A stretch of DNA of 64,000 nt from Vibrio sp. SS-MA-C1-2. GTDB taxonomy: Bacteria > Pseudomonadota > Gammaproteobacteria > Enterobacterales > Vibrionaceae. The notes below the pieces were generated by a model. It saw nothing but the letters and a program-made list of their open reading frames with translations. It did no database searches and was not told where the DNA came from. The stretch covers positions 1,550,001-1,614,000 of the forward strand of contig NZ_CP090981.1 of assembly GCF_021513135.1 (NCBI RefSeq). The letters run 5' to 3'. The position numbers and the translations under genes were made by a program. Positions 9,589 through 18,721 of the stretch are shown piece by piece. The stretch's first letter is position 1; each line of letters begins with the position of its first letter.

Positions 9589-9984
9589 TTAATATGCAAC
9601 CTTTATTAATTTAATCCTTATTGGTTAATAAAGGTTAGTCAATTTTATTTATTTCAATCTTATCATTTAATTGGGTTCTTTCTTTTTTCAATAATATTTA
9701 TTTTTATTAATTATAAAATAAATATTTGAATGAATTTACTTCTTTCTCTTGTTAAATAATAGATTAAAAAAGAAAGGTTAATTTTAATAATACCTAAAAT
9801 AATTGACTAAGGAGGTCTATGGCAGAGTAAATAATAAACAACAGGTTCAATAACAGGGTAATGAAAGATAAAAAGATCACTCATCAATTAGTGAGTGAAA
9901 TATAGATTTTGTTCGTGATTAATCGACAGGTTAATGACTATTTTTTCTCAATGGTAAATACCGTAAAGTCAAGGATAGTAAAAC
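9589..9984. other. Intergenic region between the two permease genes
   Basis: 396 bp, AT-rich. It holds a perfect 12-bp hairpin (9598-9609 with 9625-9636, loop 15) just after the first permease, with only a weak T-tract. It also has a perfect nine-base Shine-Dalgarno (TAAGGAGGT, 9808-9816) followed by the three-codon frame ATG GCA GAG TAA (9819-9830), and a 7-bp hairpin TCACTCA/TGAGTGA (9877-9898). No longer gene is visible. The second permease probably has its own promoter here. Confidence 0.5.
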
Positions 9985-11367
9985 ATGAAGTTACTTTATA
10001 CTCTAAATGAAAAACCACCGTTTGGCGTGAGCCTTTTTTTAGCACTACAACATATGTTGGCCTCGATTGGCGGTATTGTTGCAGTTCCACTTATTGTAGG
10101 AGGAGCGATTGGATTAGCTCCTGCAGATATCGTTAGTTTGATTTCCGCTGCCTTGTTTGTTTCAGGGGTAGTGACCATTATTCAATGTCTTGGTTTTGGA
10201 AAGCAATTTGGTATCCGTCTTCCTGCTGTAATGGGCTGTAGCTTTGCCTTTTTAGGCACATCAATTGCTATAGGCTTACAACATGGTATTGCAGGCGTAA
10301 TGGGGGCAGCATTAGTTGGCTCTTTTGTCGTGATTATTGCAAGTTTTTATATGACGCAAATTAGAAAGCTTTTCCCTAATTTAGTAAGTGGTGTCGTGGT
10401 TACTTTAATCGGTTTAACCATACTTCCAGTTGCAATGGATTGGATTGGAGATGCACCCGCGGGAAGCGCAGAATTTGCTCAATTAGAGAACATCTTTTTA
10501 GCTTTTATCTCTTTAGCCATTGTCATGGCGGTTTCTGTCTATTGTAAAGGTGCGATTGCAGCATCAGCAATTGTTATTGGTCTGGTTGGGGGATATTTAA
10601 TTGCGATTCCTATGGGAATGGTGGATACCTCTCAGATCGGTTCATCAGCTTGGTTCTCTGCACCAGAGCCACTTAAGTTTGGTTTAACCTTTTCCCCAGC
10701 AGCAATTATCAGTATGAGCTTGGTTTATATTGTGGTTGTTGCGGAGGCGATGGGTGATTTTATGGCATTAGGAAATGGTTGTCATAAAAAACTTGACGGT
10801 AAAGACATGAAACGTGGATTACTCGTTGATGGTTTGGGTAGCACATTTGGCGCTTTGATGACTTCAATGCCCGTTGCTACATTTAGTCAAAATGTAGGAA
10901 TTGTTGGTATTAGTGGAGTGGCAAGTCGTTTTGTGGTTGCAGGAACAGGTGCATTACTTATTTTGGGGGGAATCTTTCCTAAATTTGCGGCGCTTGCTGT
11001 GACCGTACCTAAACCGGTATTGGGTGGTGTTGGTTTTGTGATGTTTGGGATGATAGCTTATGCAGGTATTCGTATGCTAATGCAGTCTGCAGATTCTCGT
11101 CGTAATGCGATTGTGATCTGTGTCGGTTTAGCATCGGGTATGGCGGTAACCATGCGTCCAGACTTATTACAACACTTCCATCCTGATCTACAAATGGTTT
11201 TCCATTCAGGCATTACAACTGGCACACTGGCAACAGTCGTATTGAATTTGATTCTTCCAAAGAGCAAATCTACGCCAGATAATGAAGAGATAATTACTGC
11301 AACATCTATGCTGAAAAAGGCAGCAAAAGAGGATAAGCCTCAAGTGCATATTCCATCAGAAGTATAG
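9985..11367 (+). CDS. NCS2-family purine (xanthine/urate-type) permease, copy 2
   Basis: 460 residues, collinear with the previous permease and very similar along most of its length, with the same QHMLASIGG, VVAEAMGDF and QNVGIVG-SG signatures. Differences cluster near the N-terminal loops (GLAPADI against GLPPNEV), in the WFSAPEPLKFGL loop and in the C-terminal tail. This looks like a tandem duplication that may have split substrate range (for example xanthine against urate) or regulation. AAGGA lies about 11 bp upstream of the ATG. Confidence 0.9.
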   Translation: MKLLYTLNEKPPFGVSLFLALQHMLASIGGIVAVPLIVGGAIGLAPADIVSLISAALFVSGVVTIIQCLGFGKQFGIRLPAVMGCSFAFLGTSIAIGLQHGIAGVMGAALVGSFVVIIASFYMTQIRKLFPNLVSGVVVTLIGLTILPVAMDWIGDAPAGSAEFAQLENIFLAFISLAIVMAVSVYCKGAIAASAIVIGLVGGYLIAIPMGMVDTSQIGSSAWFSAPEPLKFGLTFSPAAIISMSLVYIVVVAEAMGDFMALGNGCHKKLDGKDMKRGLLVDGLGSTFGALMTSMPVATFSQNVGIVGISGVASRFVVAGTGALLILGGIFPKFAALAVTVPKPVLGGVGFVMFGMIAYAGIRMLMQSADSRRNAIVICVGLASGMAVTMRPDLLQHFHPDLQMVFHSGITTGTLATVVLNLILPKSKSTPDNEEIITATSMLKKAAKEDKPQVHIPSEV

Positions 11368-11418
11368 TAAATTGAATGAGTTAGAAATAGTTGTAATTAC
11401 AAAGATAATAAAACTATC

Positions 11419-11443
11419 GGCTGGCTTATTTTTTAAGCCAGCC
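11419..11443 (+). terminator. GC-rich hairpin abutting the deaminase ribosome-binding site
   Basis: GGCTGGCTTA (11419-11428) pairs perfectly with TAAGCCAGCC (11434-11443) around TTTTT. The AAGGAG ribosome-binding site of the next gene begins at the very next base. No T-tract follows, so it may act as an RNA-end or translation element rather than a simple terminator. Confidence 0.45.
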
Positions 11444-11454
11444 AAGGAGAAAAG

Positions 11455-12837
11455 ATGAAGCGCATTTGGATCAAAAACCCTTTGGCAATTTTTACTGGGA
11501 TAGAAAAAGAACATAATCAGACAGCAGCTGGCGGCATTATTATTGAAGGCAACATCATTGTTGAGTTGGTTAAATTAGGTGACCAACCAACAACTGCGAT
11601 AGATGAGGTCGTCAATGCTGAGCAACATGTTGTTCTTCCTGGCTTAATTAATGCCCATCATCATTTTTATCAAACATTAACCAGAGCGTACCCAACCGCT
11701 TTAGACAAAGAATTATTTAACTGGTTAACATCTCTCTACCCAGTGTGGGCTGAACTAGAGCCTGAAATGCATGCTTTATCAACAGAGCTTGCCTTGGTAG
11801 AGTTGATGTTATCGGGTTGTACAACAGCATCAGATCATCATTATTTAGTACCAACTGGTATGGAAAATGCGATTGATGTTCAAGTTGAAGTAGTGAAAAA
11901 ATTAGGTGTTCGTGCGGTACTGACTCGTGGTTCAATGAGCTTGGGTGTCGATCAAGGGGGGCTACCTCCTCAGCACACAGTTCAGACGGAGCAAGTGATT
12001 TTAGATGATAGTGAGCGTCTGATTAACACTTATCATCAAAGAGAAGCGGGCGCAATGACTCAAATAGCGCTGGCACCTTGCTCACCTTTCTCAGTGACAA
12101 CTGAATTAATGCGTGCGACGGCCGACTTAGCAGAAAAACATCAAGTGATGTTACATACTCATTTATGTGAAACCATCGATGAAGAACAGTTCTGCCTTGA
12201 TCGCTTTGGCCTAAGACCTGTGGATTACCTGCAAGAGGTCAATTGGTTGCATGATAGAACATGGTTAGCACACGGTATCCACTTTAATTCTGAAGAGATC
12301 AAACGTCTTGGAGCTGCTGGTGTCGGGATCAGCCACTGTCCAACCTCAAACATGATGTTGGCATCGGGTATTTGTCACGTCAATGAACTTGAGGCGGCGG
12401 GTGCTAAAGTGGGAATTGGTGTTGATGGAAGCGCTTCAAACGATGGTTCAAATATGATTGCAGAAGTGCGTCAAGCGATGTATTTGCAACGTCTTCGTTA
12501 TGGTTCTGCGAATGTTAGCCATTTCGATGCATTACGCTGGGCGACTCAAGGTTCAGCTCGTTGTCTTGGTCGAACTGATATTGGAACATTAGAAGTGGGA
12601 CAACAAGCTGATTTAGCGATGTTTAAGTTAGACGATATTCGTTTCTCCGGTTCACATGATCCATTAGCAGCCCTTATTTTATGTGGTGCACAGCAAGCCG
12701 ATAAATTGATGGTTGCAGGTCAGTGGAAAGTATCTGATGGTCAGATGATTGGGGTAGATATTGAGCAATTAATGGCTCGCCATCATCAGGCTGCAATGAA
12801 AATTGCTAACAAATATCAGCAACGATATCCAAAATAA
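11455..12837 (+). CDS. 8-oxoguanine deaminase (amidohydrolase)
   Basis: 460 residues, an amidohydrolase-superfamily TIM barrel. The metal and substrate motifs are in place: LPGLINAHHHFYQT (His68-70), THLCE with its metal His near 234-236, HCPTSN, and GVDGSASND with catalytic Asp324. The SASND and SPFSVT segments and the overall length match the group typified by Pseudomonas PA0142, which converts 8-oxoguanine to urate; older annotation calls it hydroxyatrazine hydrolase (AtzB-like). It is probably cytosolic. AAGGAG lies six bases before the ATG. It sits between xanthine/urate permeases and YgfM/XdhD, which fits oxidised-purine salvage. Confidence 0.85.
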   Translation: MKRIWIKNPLAIFTGIEKEHNQTAAGGIIIEGNIIVELVKLGDQPTTAIDEVVNAEQHVVLPGLINAHHHFYQTLTRAYPTALDKELFNWLTSLYPVWAELEPEMHALSTELALVELMLSGCTTASDHHYLVPTGMENAIDVQVEVVKKLGVRAVLTRGSMSLGVDQGGLPPQHTVQTEQVILDDSERLINTYHQREAGAMTQIALAPCSPFSVTTELMRATADLAEKHQVMLHTHLCETIDEEQFCLDRFGLRPVDYLQEVNWLHDRTWLAHGIHFNSEEIKRLGAAGVGISHCPTSNMMLASGICHVNELEAAGAKVGIGVDGSASNDGSNMIAEVRQAMYLQRLRYGSANVSHFDALRWATQGSARCLGRTDIGTLEVGQQADLAMFKLDDIRFSGSHDPLAALILCGAQQADKLMVAGQWKVSDGQMIGVDIEQLMARHHQAAMKIANKYQQRYPK

Positions 12838-12952
12838 TTGGCGTTGCTAGTCAGCGGGTAAATGAGCGAAGCTCCATGAGTATCGAACGACGATAGGATT
12901 GTGTCGAGTGAACACCGTCAATAACCTAACCGCTTCAAGTTTGAAGGGTATA
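12830..12952 (+). repeat. ERIC-type repeat, diverged
   Basis: A forward-oriented, degenerate ERIC copy: TAATTGGCGTTGCTAG start, CTCCATGAGTAT core, and a CTTCAAGTTTGAAGGGTATA end. It overlaps the deaminase stop codon by a few bases. Confidence 0.75.
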
Positions 12953-12971
12953 AAATGATACGATAATTATC

Positions 12972-13003
12972 AGAGCTATCATTGTGATAGCTCTATTTCT
13001 TTT
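12972..13003 (+). terminator. Rho-independent terminator after 8-oxoguanine deaminase
   Basis: A perfect 10-bp stem AGAGCTATCA/TGATAGCTCT with a TTG loop, followed by ATTTCTTTT. The 260 bp from here to the ygfM start is AT-rich and shows no gene, so a promoter for ygfM-xdhD probably lies there. Confidence 0.8.
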
Positions 13004-13263
13004 CATTGATATATCCGTCAATGTGTCTCATATTATTAATTTTACTTAATAATAACATTTGAAAGTAAATGCTCTAATCTTATCTTTGTTATAAAGCAAG
13101 AAATCTATGTTATATTTGTTATCTAAACCGATTAAATTTTCTTCAAATAAGATCCTTTTCACTGTTTTCTATTTTCTTCCTATTTATATTTTATTTCTGG
13201 CTTAAATGTTGCAATTAATTCACTAGATAAACTGATATTTAATATTATAAAAATGGTGAAAAA

Positions 13264-14042
13264 ATGATTGAACAATATTTAAAGCCACAATCTGTTTTAG
13301 AAGCAGTTGCTTTTAAAGAGCAGTATGGAAATGATGCAATCTATTTTGCTGGTGGATCAAAATTAAATGCAACCCCAACAAAAACAGAAAAAAAGTAGTG
13401 ATAGCTCTTCAAGCGCTAAAGCTAAATCAGGTGCATATTAATGATGATGAGTTACACATTGGTGCAACAATGACATTACAAGCAATTTGTGATCATGAGT
13501 TAACACCAACCTCATTACAGCAAGCGGCTGGATTTACGTATTCTCGACATATTCGAAATCAAGCAACGTTAGGCGGTGAAATCGCAGCTAATCAAGTTGA
13601 TAATGGGTTAGTACCGACTCTCGTTGCGTTAAAAGCAGAATTAAAATTAGCGGATGAACAGATTATCACCGTTGAAGATTATATTCTGAGTGAAAATAAA
13701 GAGTTGATTACAAAAATTATTTTACCTGAACCACAAATGACGTGTACACAACACCGTATTACTCGTAATGCTGATGGTCTGGCTGTATTAACGGCGGCAG
13801 TATCCCTGCCAAAAGATCAAACTCACCCAATCATGGCAATTTCAGGCATGGGTGTAGACGCGTTACGTTTAAGAGATGTTGAAGCATTAAACCTTGAAGG
13901 GGCAGATTTAGAGCGTGCGGTAGCCGATTCTGTTTTCCCAATTGAAGATTTACGCGGAAGTGTTGAGTATAAAAAATATATTGCTGGTGTCGTTATTGCT
14001 GACTTACTTGTTGAGTCTCAACAACAAGAGGAGAGAAAATAA
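13264..14042 (+). pseudogene. ygfM: FAD-binding subunit YgfM, interrupted by a -1 frameshift (error, mutation or recoding)
   Basis: The first 44 codons (MIEQYLKPQSV... GGSKLNATPTKTEKK) run into TAG at 13396-13398. The rest continues in the -1 frame from GTA at 13395 (VVIALQALKL...) to the stop at 14042. Joined, the two give 259 residues, the length of E. coli YgfM, with no gap at the junction (TEKK-VVIALQ against the TDKK-IAISLQ type). Family signatures are FAGGSKLNA in the FAD PP-binding loop and RHIRNQATLGGEIA. It would feed electrons to or from the XdhD molybdenum subunit, whose ATG overlaps this stop by one base (TAATG). The shift is at a run of seven A. Confidence 0.85.
13388..13424 (+). 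other. Possible -1 recoding site: A-AAA-AAG heptamer plus small stem-loop
   Basis: In the zero frame the codons are GAA AAA AAG TAG. A-AAA-AAG is the classical bacterial -1 slippery heptamer (as in dnaX) and stands directly before the stop. Six bases further, TAGCT (13402-13406) can pair with AGCTA (13420-13424), with two extra T-A pairs past a bulged C. A -1 slip restores the conserved frame exactly. However, loss of one A from an ancestral run of eight would create this arrangement automatically, and no upstream Shine-Dalgarno-like stimulator is visible. Confidence 0.35.
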
Positions 14043-16918
14043 TGGACTTTCAATTTACCCTTAATGGCAGAGTTAAAACCGTTCAATGTGAAGCCGGTGA
14101 AAATGTTCAGAAGTTACTTCATGGTTTAGGGCTACACTCTGTTCGTGATAGTGATAATGGTTATGGTTTTTCAGGTTCAGATGCAATTTGGTTTAATGGC
14201 ACTGTTATCAATGCTTCGTTATTAATCGCTGCACAAATTGAAGGCGGTGAGATCAAAACGGCAGAGGCGCTGAGTGAGTGGAATCAACTTAATATTGTTC
14301 AACAAGCGATGATCGATGTTGGTGTGATTCAGTCTGGTTATAATGACCCCGCTGCGGCATTAATTTTAACGGATCTTTTTGAGCGTATCCAAACGCCAAA
14401 TCGAACAGAGATTGATGATGCCTTATCCGGACTATTTAGTCGTGATGCAGGTTATCAACAATTTTATGAGGTTGTTGATCTCGTCGTAAAACGTCAAAAA
14501 GATCCTGAATATAAAGCGACGTTTGCTCCAGAGTTTCGTGAGGAGTTACTTGCTGTTGGTAAAGTTGAGCCAAAAAGCGATTCTTTCCAAATGGTAAAAG
14601 CACAACCTTGTTTTGTTGAAGATCGTATTGCTGCTGACTCTTGTGTGATGAAAGTATTACGCAGTCCACATCCTCATGCATTTATCACTTCTCTTGATGT
14701 GACAAAGGCAGAAGCGTTAGAAGGGGTTGTTGCGGTATTTAGTTATAAAAATGGCCCAGATGTCTCTTATACACCGGGTGGTCAAAGTGCACCGGAGCCA
14801 TCGCCACTCGACCGTCAACTGTTTGGTCAGAAGATGCGTCATGTTGGTGATCGTGTTGCTGCCGTTGTTGCTGAAAATGTTGAGATTGCAGAACAAGCAT
14901 TAGCCTTAATTGATGTTGACTATGAAGTCCTTCCCGCGGTTATCTCAATTGATGATGCACGTGCTGAAGATGCACCGTTAGTTCATAATGAACCTATTGA
15001 GTACCTTGCTGGTGCGCCGGCAGATCTTGCACAGCAAAATGAAGGTGCAGATCCTCGTGAAGGCAAAATGATTGTCAACTTCCCAATTGGTTGTGAGCCT
15101 CGTAAAAATATTGCAGCGTCGGTAGAAGGGCAAATTGGTGATGTAGATAAAGGGTTTGCAGAAGCTGACCTTATATTAGAGCGTACTTACGAATCAAAAC
15201 AGGTTCAACAAGCACCGACAGAAACTCACATCTGCTATGCCTATATGGATGGTGAGCGAGTTGTAATGCATGCGTCGACTCAAGTTCCATTCCATGTTCG
15301 CCGTCAAGTTGCGAAAGTATTAGGTATTAAACAAAATCGCGTACACATTATTAAAGAGCGTGTAGGCGGTGGTTTTGGTTCTAAACAAGATATCTTAGTT
15401 GAAGATCTTACTGCTTATGCCACCTTTAAAACAGGACGCCCTGTTTATCTACACTACACACGTGAAGAAGAGTTCATTGCTTGTTCGACTCGCCACGTCG
15501 CTAAAGTCAACATGAAGGTTGGTTGTAAGAAAGATGGAACTTTAACCGCGATTGATATGGATTTCTTGGCAAATACAGGCCCTTACGGAAATCACTCTTT
15601 AACTGTTCCATCAAATGGCCCTGCATTGTCATTGCCGTTGTATCCATTGGATAATGTTCACTTCAAAGTAACAACTTACTACTCAAATATCTGTCCGACT
15701 GGTGCATATCAAGGTTATGGCGCACCTAAAGGTGTCTATGCATTAACGATGATGCTCGCTGAGTTAGCCGATGAGTTAGATATTGATTTGGTTGATATGA
15801 TTGAGAAGAACCGCGTTCACTTAGGCGATTCACTTAAGATCAAAGGTGCTGTTGGTGAAGGTGATCTTCCTGCTGAGCCACCAAAAGTCCTCTCTTGTGC
15901 TCTTGATGATGTCATGCGAATTGGTCGTGAAGAGTTTGGTTGGGATAGTGCTAAACCTGATCTAGGCAAAGATTGGAAAGTGGGACGTGGTGCGGCGATT
16001 ATTCAGCAGAAGTCTGGTATTCCTGATATTGACCAAGCAAACTGTAAAGCGAAACTGGCCTCTGATGGCACGTTAATCGTTCACTCTGGTGGTGCTGATT
16101 TGGGTACAGGTTTAGATTTGGTTGTGAGTAAGATTGCAGCGGATGTATTGAAAATGCCACTTGACGAGATTACGGTGATTTCAGGGGATACCGATCACTG
16201 TCCGTTTGATAAAGGGGCATATGCATCTTCAGGTACTTGTTTCTCAGGAAATGCAGCAATGAAAGCCGTTGAAGCGATGCGTGAGAGAATTCTTATCTGT
16301 GCTGCGGATGTATTAGAGCAACCTGTCAGTGATTTAACGATTGAATACCCTGCAACGGTTGTTGGGAAAGAAGGCAAGTCTATTACCTTTACCGAAATTG
16401 CTCATAAAGCAGAAGGTGGTAAGGGTTGGGGACAGCTATTAACCAGCGGCAGTTTTATTACGTCTGATTTTGCTTTCCCATACGGTGCTAACTTTGTAGA
16501 AGTGGCCGTCAATACCCGTACTGGTGAGATCAAACTAAATAAATTCCATGCACTGCTTGATTGTGGAACACCAATTAACCCTGATTTGGCATTAGGTCAA
16601 ATTTATGGTGCAAGTATGCGAGCCATTGGTCACAGTATGACGGAAGAACTTGTTTATGATGATAACGGTGTGCCTATCACACTTGATTTGAAATCTTACG
16701 GTGCACCTAAAATCGGTGATATTCCAGCTGAATTTAAAGCGACATTAGTCCCATGTGACGATCCAGTGGGCCCATTTGGTGCTAAATCTATTTCAGAAAT
16801 TGGTGTTAATGGCGCGGCACCAGCAATTGCAACCGCGATTCATGATGCATGTGGTGTTTGGTTACGTGATTGGCACTTTACACCAGAAAAAGTATTAAGT
16901 GGTCTAAATAAAATTTAG
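14042..16918 (+). CDS. xdhD: XdhD-type molybdenum hydroxylase (selenate-linked / Se-dependent xanthine dehydrogenase family)
   Basis: 958 residues, aligning end to end with E. coli XdhD (about 956). Residues 1-160 are a relic of a 2Fe-2S domain in which every cluster Cys is gone (HSVRDSDNGYGF and IQSGYNDPAAAL occupy the former Cys positions); as I recall, this is also true of the E. coli protein. The rest is the Mo-cofactor part: VGGGFGSKQD, GAYQGYGAPKG and GPFGAKSISEIG with the catalytic-site Glu. The family sits in selenium-dependent molybdenum hydroxylase gene sets and acts on purines. The start overlaps the ygfM stop by one base, with GAGGAGAG upstream, so the two are translationally coupled. 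No Se-cofactor genes are visible in the window. Confidence 0.93.
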   Translation: MDFQFTLNGRVKTVQCEAGENVQKLLHGLGLHSVRDSDNGYGFSGSDAIWFNGTVINASLLIAAQIEGGEIKTAEALSEWNQLNIVQQAMIDVGVIQSGYNDPAAALILTDLFERIQTPNRTEIDDALSGLFSRDAGYQQFYEVVDLVVKRQKDPEYKATFAPEFREELLAVGKVEPKSDSFQMVKAQPCFVEDRIAADSCVMKVLRSPHPHAFITSLDVTKAEALEGVVAVFSYKNGPDVSYTPGGQSAPEPSPLDRQLFGQKMRHVGDRVAAVVAENVEIAEQALALIDVDYEVLPAVISIDDARAEDAPLVHNEPIEYLAGAPADLAQQNEGADPREGKMIVNFPIGCEPRKNIAASVEGQIGDVDKGFAEADLILERTYESKQVQQAPTETHICYAYMDGERVVMHASTQVPFHVRRQVAKVLGIKQNRVHIIKERVGGGFGSKQDILVEDLTAYATFKTGRPVYLHYTREEEFIACSTRHVAKVNMKVGCKKDGTLTAIDMDFLANTGPYGNHSLTVPSNGPALSLPLYPLDNVHFKVTTYYSNICPTGAYQGYGAPKGVYALTMMLAELADELDIDLVDMIEKNRVHLGDSLKIKGAVGEGDLPAEPPKVLSCALDDVMRIGREEFGWDSAKPDLGKDWKVGRGAAIIQQKSGIPDIDQANCKAKLASDGTLIVHSGGADLGTGLDLVVSKIAADVLKMPLDEITVISGDTDHCPFDKGAYASSGTCFSGNAAMKAVEAMRERILICAADVLEQPVSDLTIEYPATVVGKEGKSITFTEIAHKAEGGKGWGQLLTSGSFITSDFAFPYGANFVEVAVNTRTGEIKLNKFHALLDCGTPINPDLALGQIYGASMRAIGHSMTEELVYDDNGVPITLDLKSYGAPKIGDIPAEFKATLVPCDDPVGPFGAKSISEIGVNGAAPAIATAIHDACGVWLRDWHFTPEKVLSGLNKI

Positions 16919-16943
16919 CACTAATTAATACTCGATATAAAGT

Positions 16944-16980
16944 AATTGGAGTTGCAATTTATTACCTTGCAACTTCAATT
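16944..16980 (+). terminator. Hairpin after xdhD
   Basis: AATTGGAGTTGCAA (16944-16957) pairs with TTGCAACTTCAATT (16967-16980) with one G-T wobble and a 9-base loop. No T-run follows, so it may be a rho-dependent or 3'-end stabilising hairpin. The remaining bases to 17226 are AT-rich, with no gene seen. Confidence 0.5.
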
Positions 16981-17226
16981 AAAAATAACATACCACTAAC
17001 TTTAATAAAATATAATAAAAAATTAATATTTTAGTTTTTATTTATTTAGTTATATATCTTTAGGTATTTATCTTATTTAATGTTAACTAATATTTTAATC
17101 GGAAATAGTTAGAGTTATTAATAATAATTATATTGATATTAATGTAGCTAGGGTATAAGCATATTAATATTTATTTACTGTTGTGTATTTTAAATAATAG
17201 TGAATGCCTACAATCAGGAGAAAAAG

Positions 17227-18543
17227 ATGGTACATGAGCACTCAATAAAGGCGATTCGTGGTAACTTCTTAGATATGAAGAAAGCGGTCAATTGTACATC
17301 CGAAATTGAAGAGAATTTACGCTTTACCGAAGATGGCTTAATGCTTATTTGTGATGGTAAAGTAGAGTGGTTTGGTTCATGGGAGGAAGGAAAAGGTAAA
17401 GTTCCAGCAGGAACACGCATTAGAACGTATAGTGGTAAATTAATTGTTCCTGGATTTATCGATACCCACTTGCACTATCCTCAAGCTGAGATGGTTGGCG
17501 CATATGGTGAACAACTATTAGAGTGGTTAAATAATTATACCTTCCCAACTGAAAAGCGCTACCGTGATAAAGAGTATGCAAAAGAAATGTCGGCATTCTT
17601 TATTAAACAGTTATTAAGAAATGGTACCACGACAGCATTGGTTTTTAGTACGGTTCACCCTGAGTCTGTTGATTCACTTTTTACTGCTGCAGAAAATATT
17701 AATATGCGTCTGATCACGGGCAAAGTGATGATGGATCGTAATGCACCTGATTATCTTCTTGATACGCCACAAACCAGTTATGATCAAAGCAAAGCATTAA
17801 TTGAAAAATGGCACAATAAAGGTCGTTTACAGTATGCAATCACGCCACGTTTCGCCCCAACATCAAGCCCAGAGCAACTTGAAATGGCGGGTAAGTTAAA
17901 AGCTGAGTATCCAGATGCATATGTTCAAACACACCTTAGTGAAAATCCAAATGAAATTGCTTGGGTTAAAGAGCTTTACCCGGAACAAAAAGGGTATTTA
18001 GATGTTTATCATCATTATGGTTTAACAGGCCCTAAAAGTGTTTTTGCGCACTGTATTCATTTAGAAGAGGAAGAATGGGATTGCATGGCTGAAACGCAAT
18101 CAGTTATCTCATTCTGTCCAACCTCGAATCTCTATTTAGGCAGTGGTCTATTTAAATTACAACATGCAAAAGATAAGCGTATTCGTGTTGGTATGGCATC
18201 CGATATTGGTGCGGGTACAACCTTTAATATGTTACAAACGCTAAATGAAGCGTATAAAGTTGCACAATTACAACAACAACGACTTTCTGCTTATGAAGCG
18301 TTCTATATGGCGACAATGGGTGGAGCAAAAGCATTATCTCTTGACCACTACATTGGCAATTTTGATCATGGTAAAGAAGCGGATTTAGTGGTTTTAGATC
18401 CTCACGCAACACCCATTCAACAATTACGTGCCGATAACTCAAAAGATCTTGCAGACCTACTGTTTGTATTAATTACATTAGGTGATGACCGTAGTATTTA
18501 TCGTACTTATGTTGATGGACGTTTAGTTTATGAGCGTGGCTAA
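17227..18543 (+). CDS. guaD: Guanine deaminase
   Basis: 438 residues from the ATG at 17227, which has AGGAG six bases upstream; an upstream in-frame GTG at 17200 lacks a binding site. Amidohydrolase motifs are PGFIDTHLHYPQ (Asp79, metal His81 and His83), THLSEN, AHCIHL, FCPTSNLYLGSG and ASDIGAGT. Length and motifs match E. coli GuaD (about 439). It converts guanine to xanthine plus ammonia using zinc, feeding the xanthine dehydrogenases encoded upstream. The guanine/hypoxanthine permease gene follows at about 180 bp. Confidence 0.95.
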   Translation: MVHEHSIKAIRGNFLDMKKAVNCTSEIEENLRFTEDGLMLICDGKVEWFGSWEEGKGKVPAGTRIRTYSGKLIVPGFIDTHLHYPQAEMVGAYGEQLLEWLNNYTFPTEKRYRDKEYAKEMSAFFIKQLLRNGTTTALVFSTVHPESVDSLFTAAENINMRLITGKVMMDRNAPDYLLDTPQTSYDQSKALIEKWHNKGRLQYAITPRFAPTSSPEQLEMAGKLKAEYPDAYVQTHLSENPNEIAWVKELYPEQKGYLDVYHHYGLTGPKSVFAHCIHLEEEEWDCMAETQSVISFCPTSNLYLGSGLFKLQHAKDKRIRVGMASDIGAGTTFNMLQTLNEAYKVAQLQQQRLSAYEAFYMATMGGAKALSLDHYIGNFDHGKEADLVVLDPHATPIQQLRADNSKDLADLLFVLITLGDDRSIYRTYVDGRLVYERG

Positions 18544-18721
18544 ATAGTTATTGTATTCAGTATTAATTTATAAAGCTAATAAATTTTTATTCAATGAAAA
18601 AGTTAAGGGTATTTATTGTTTGCAAATAAATTTCGTCGATTAAAGGAATCTTTTTAATCAGTATAATTAGATCACGTTGCAAATAGAATAAAACCTAATT
18701 TCAACGACAAAGGAAATAGTT

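Noticed and set aside
13398-14042. A separate 214-residue protein starting at the GTG at 13398
   Set aside because: It lacks the FAD-loop segment that precedes it in the other frame, has no ribosome-binding site, and joins exactly to the 44 upstream codons as YgfM.
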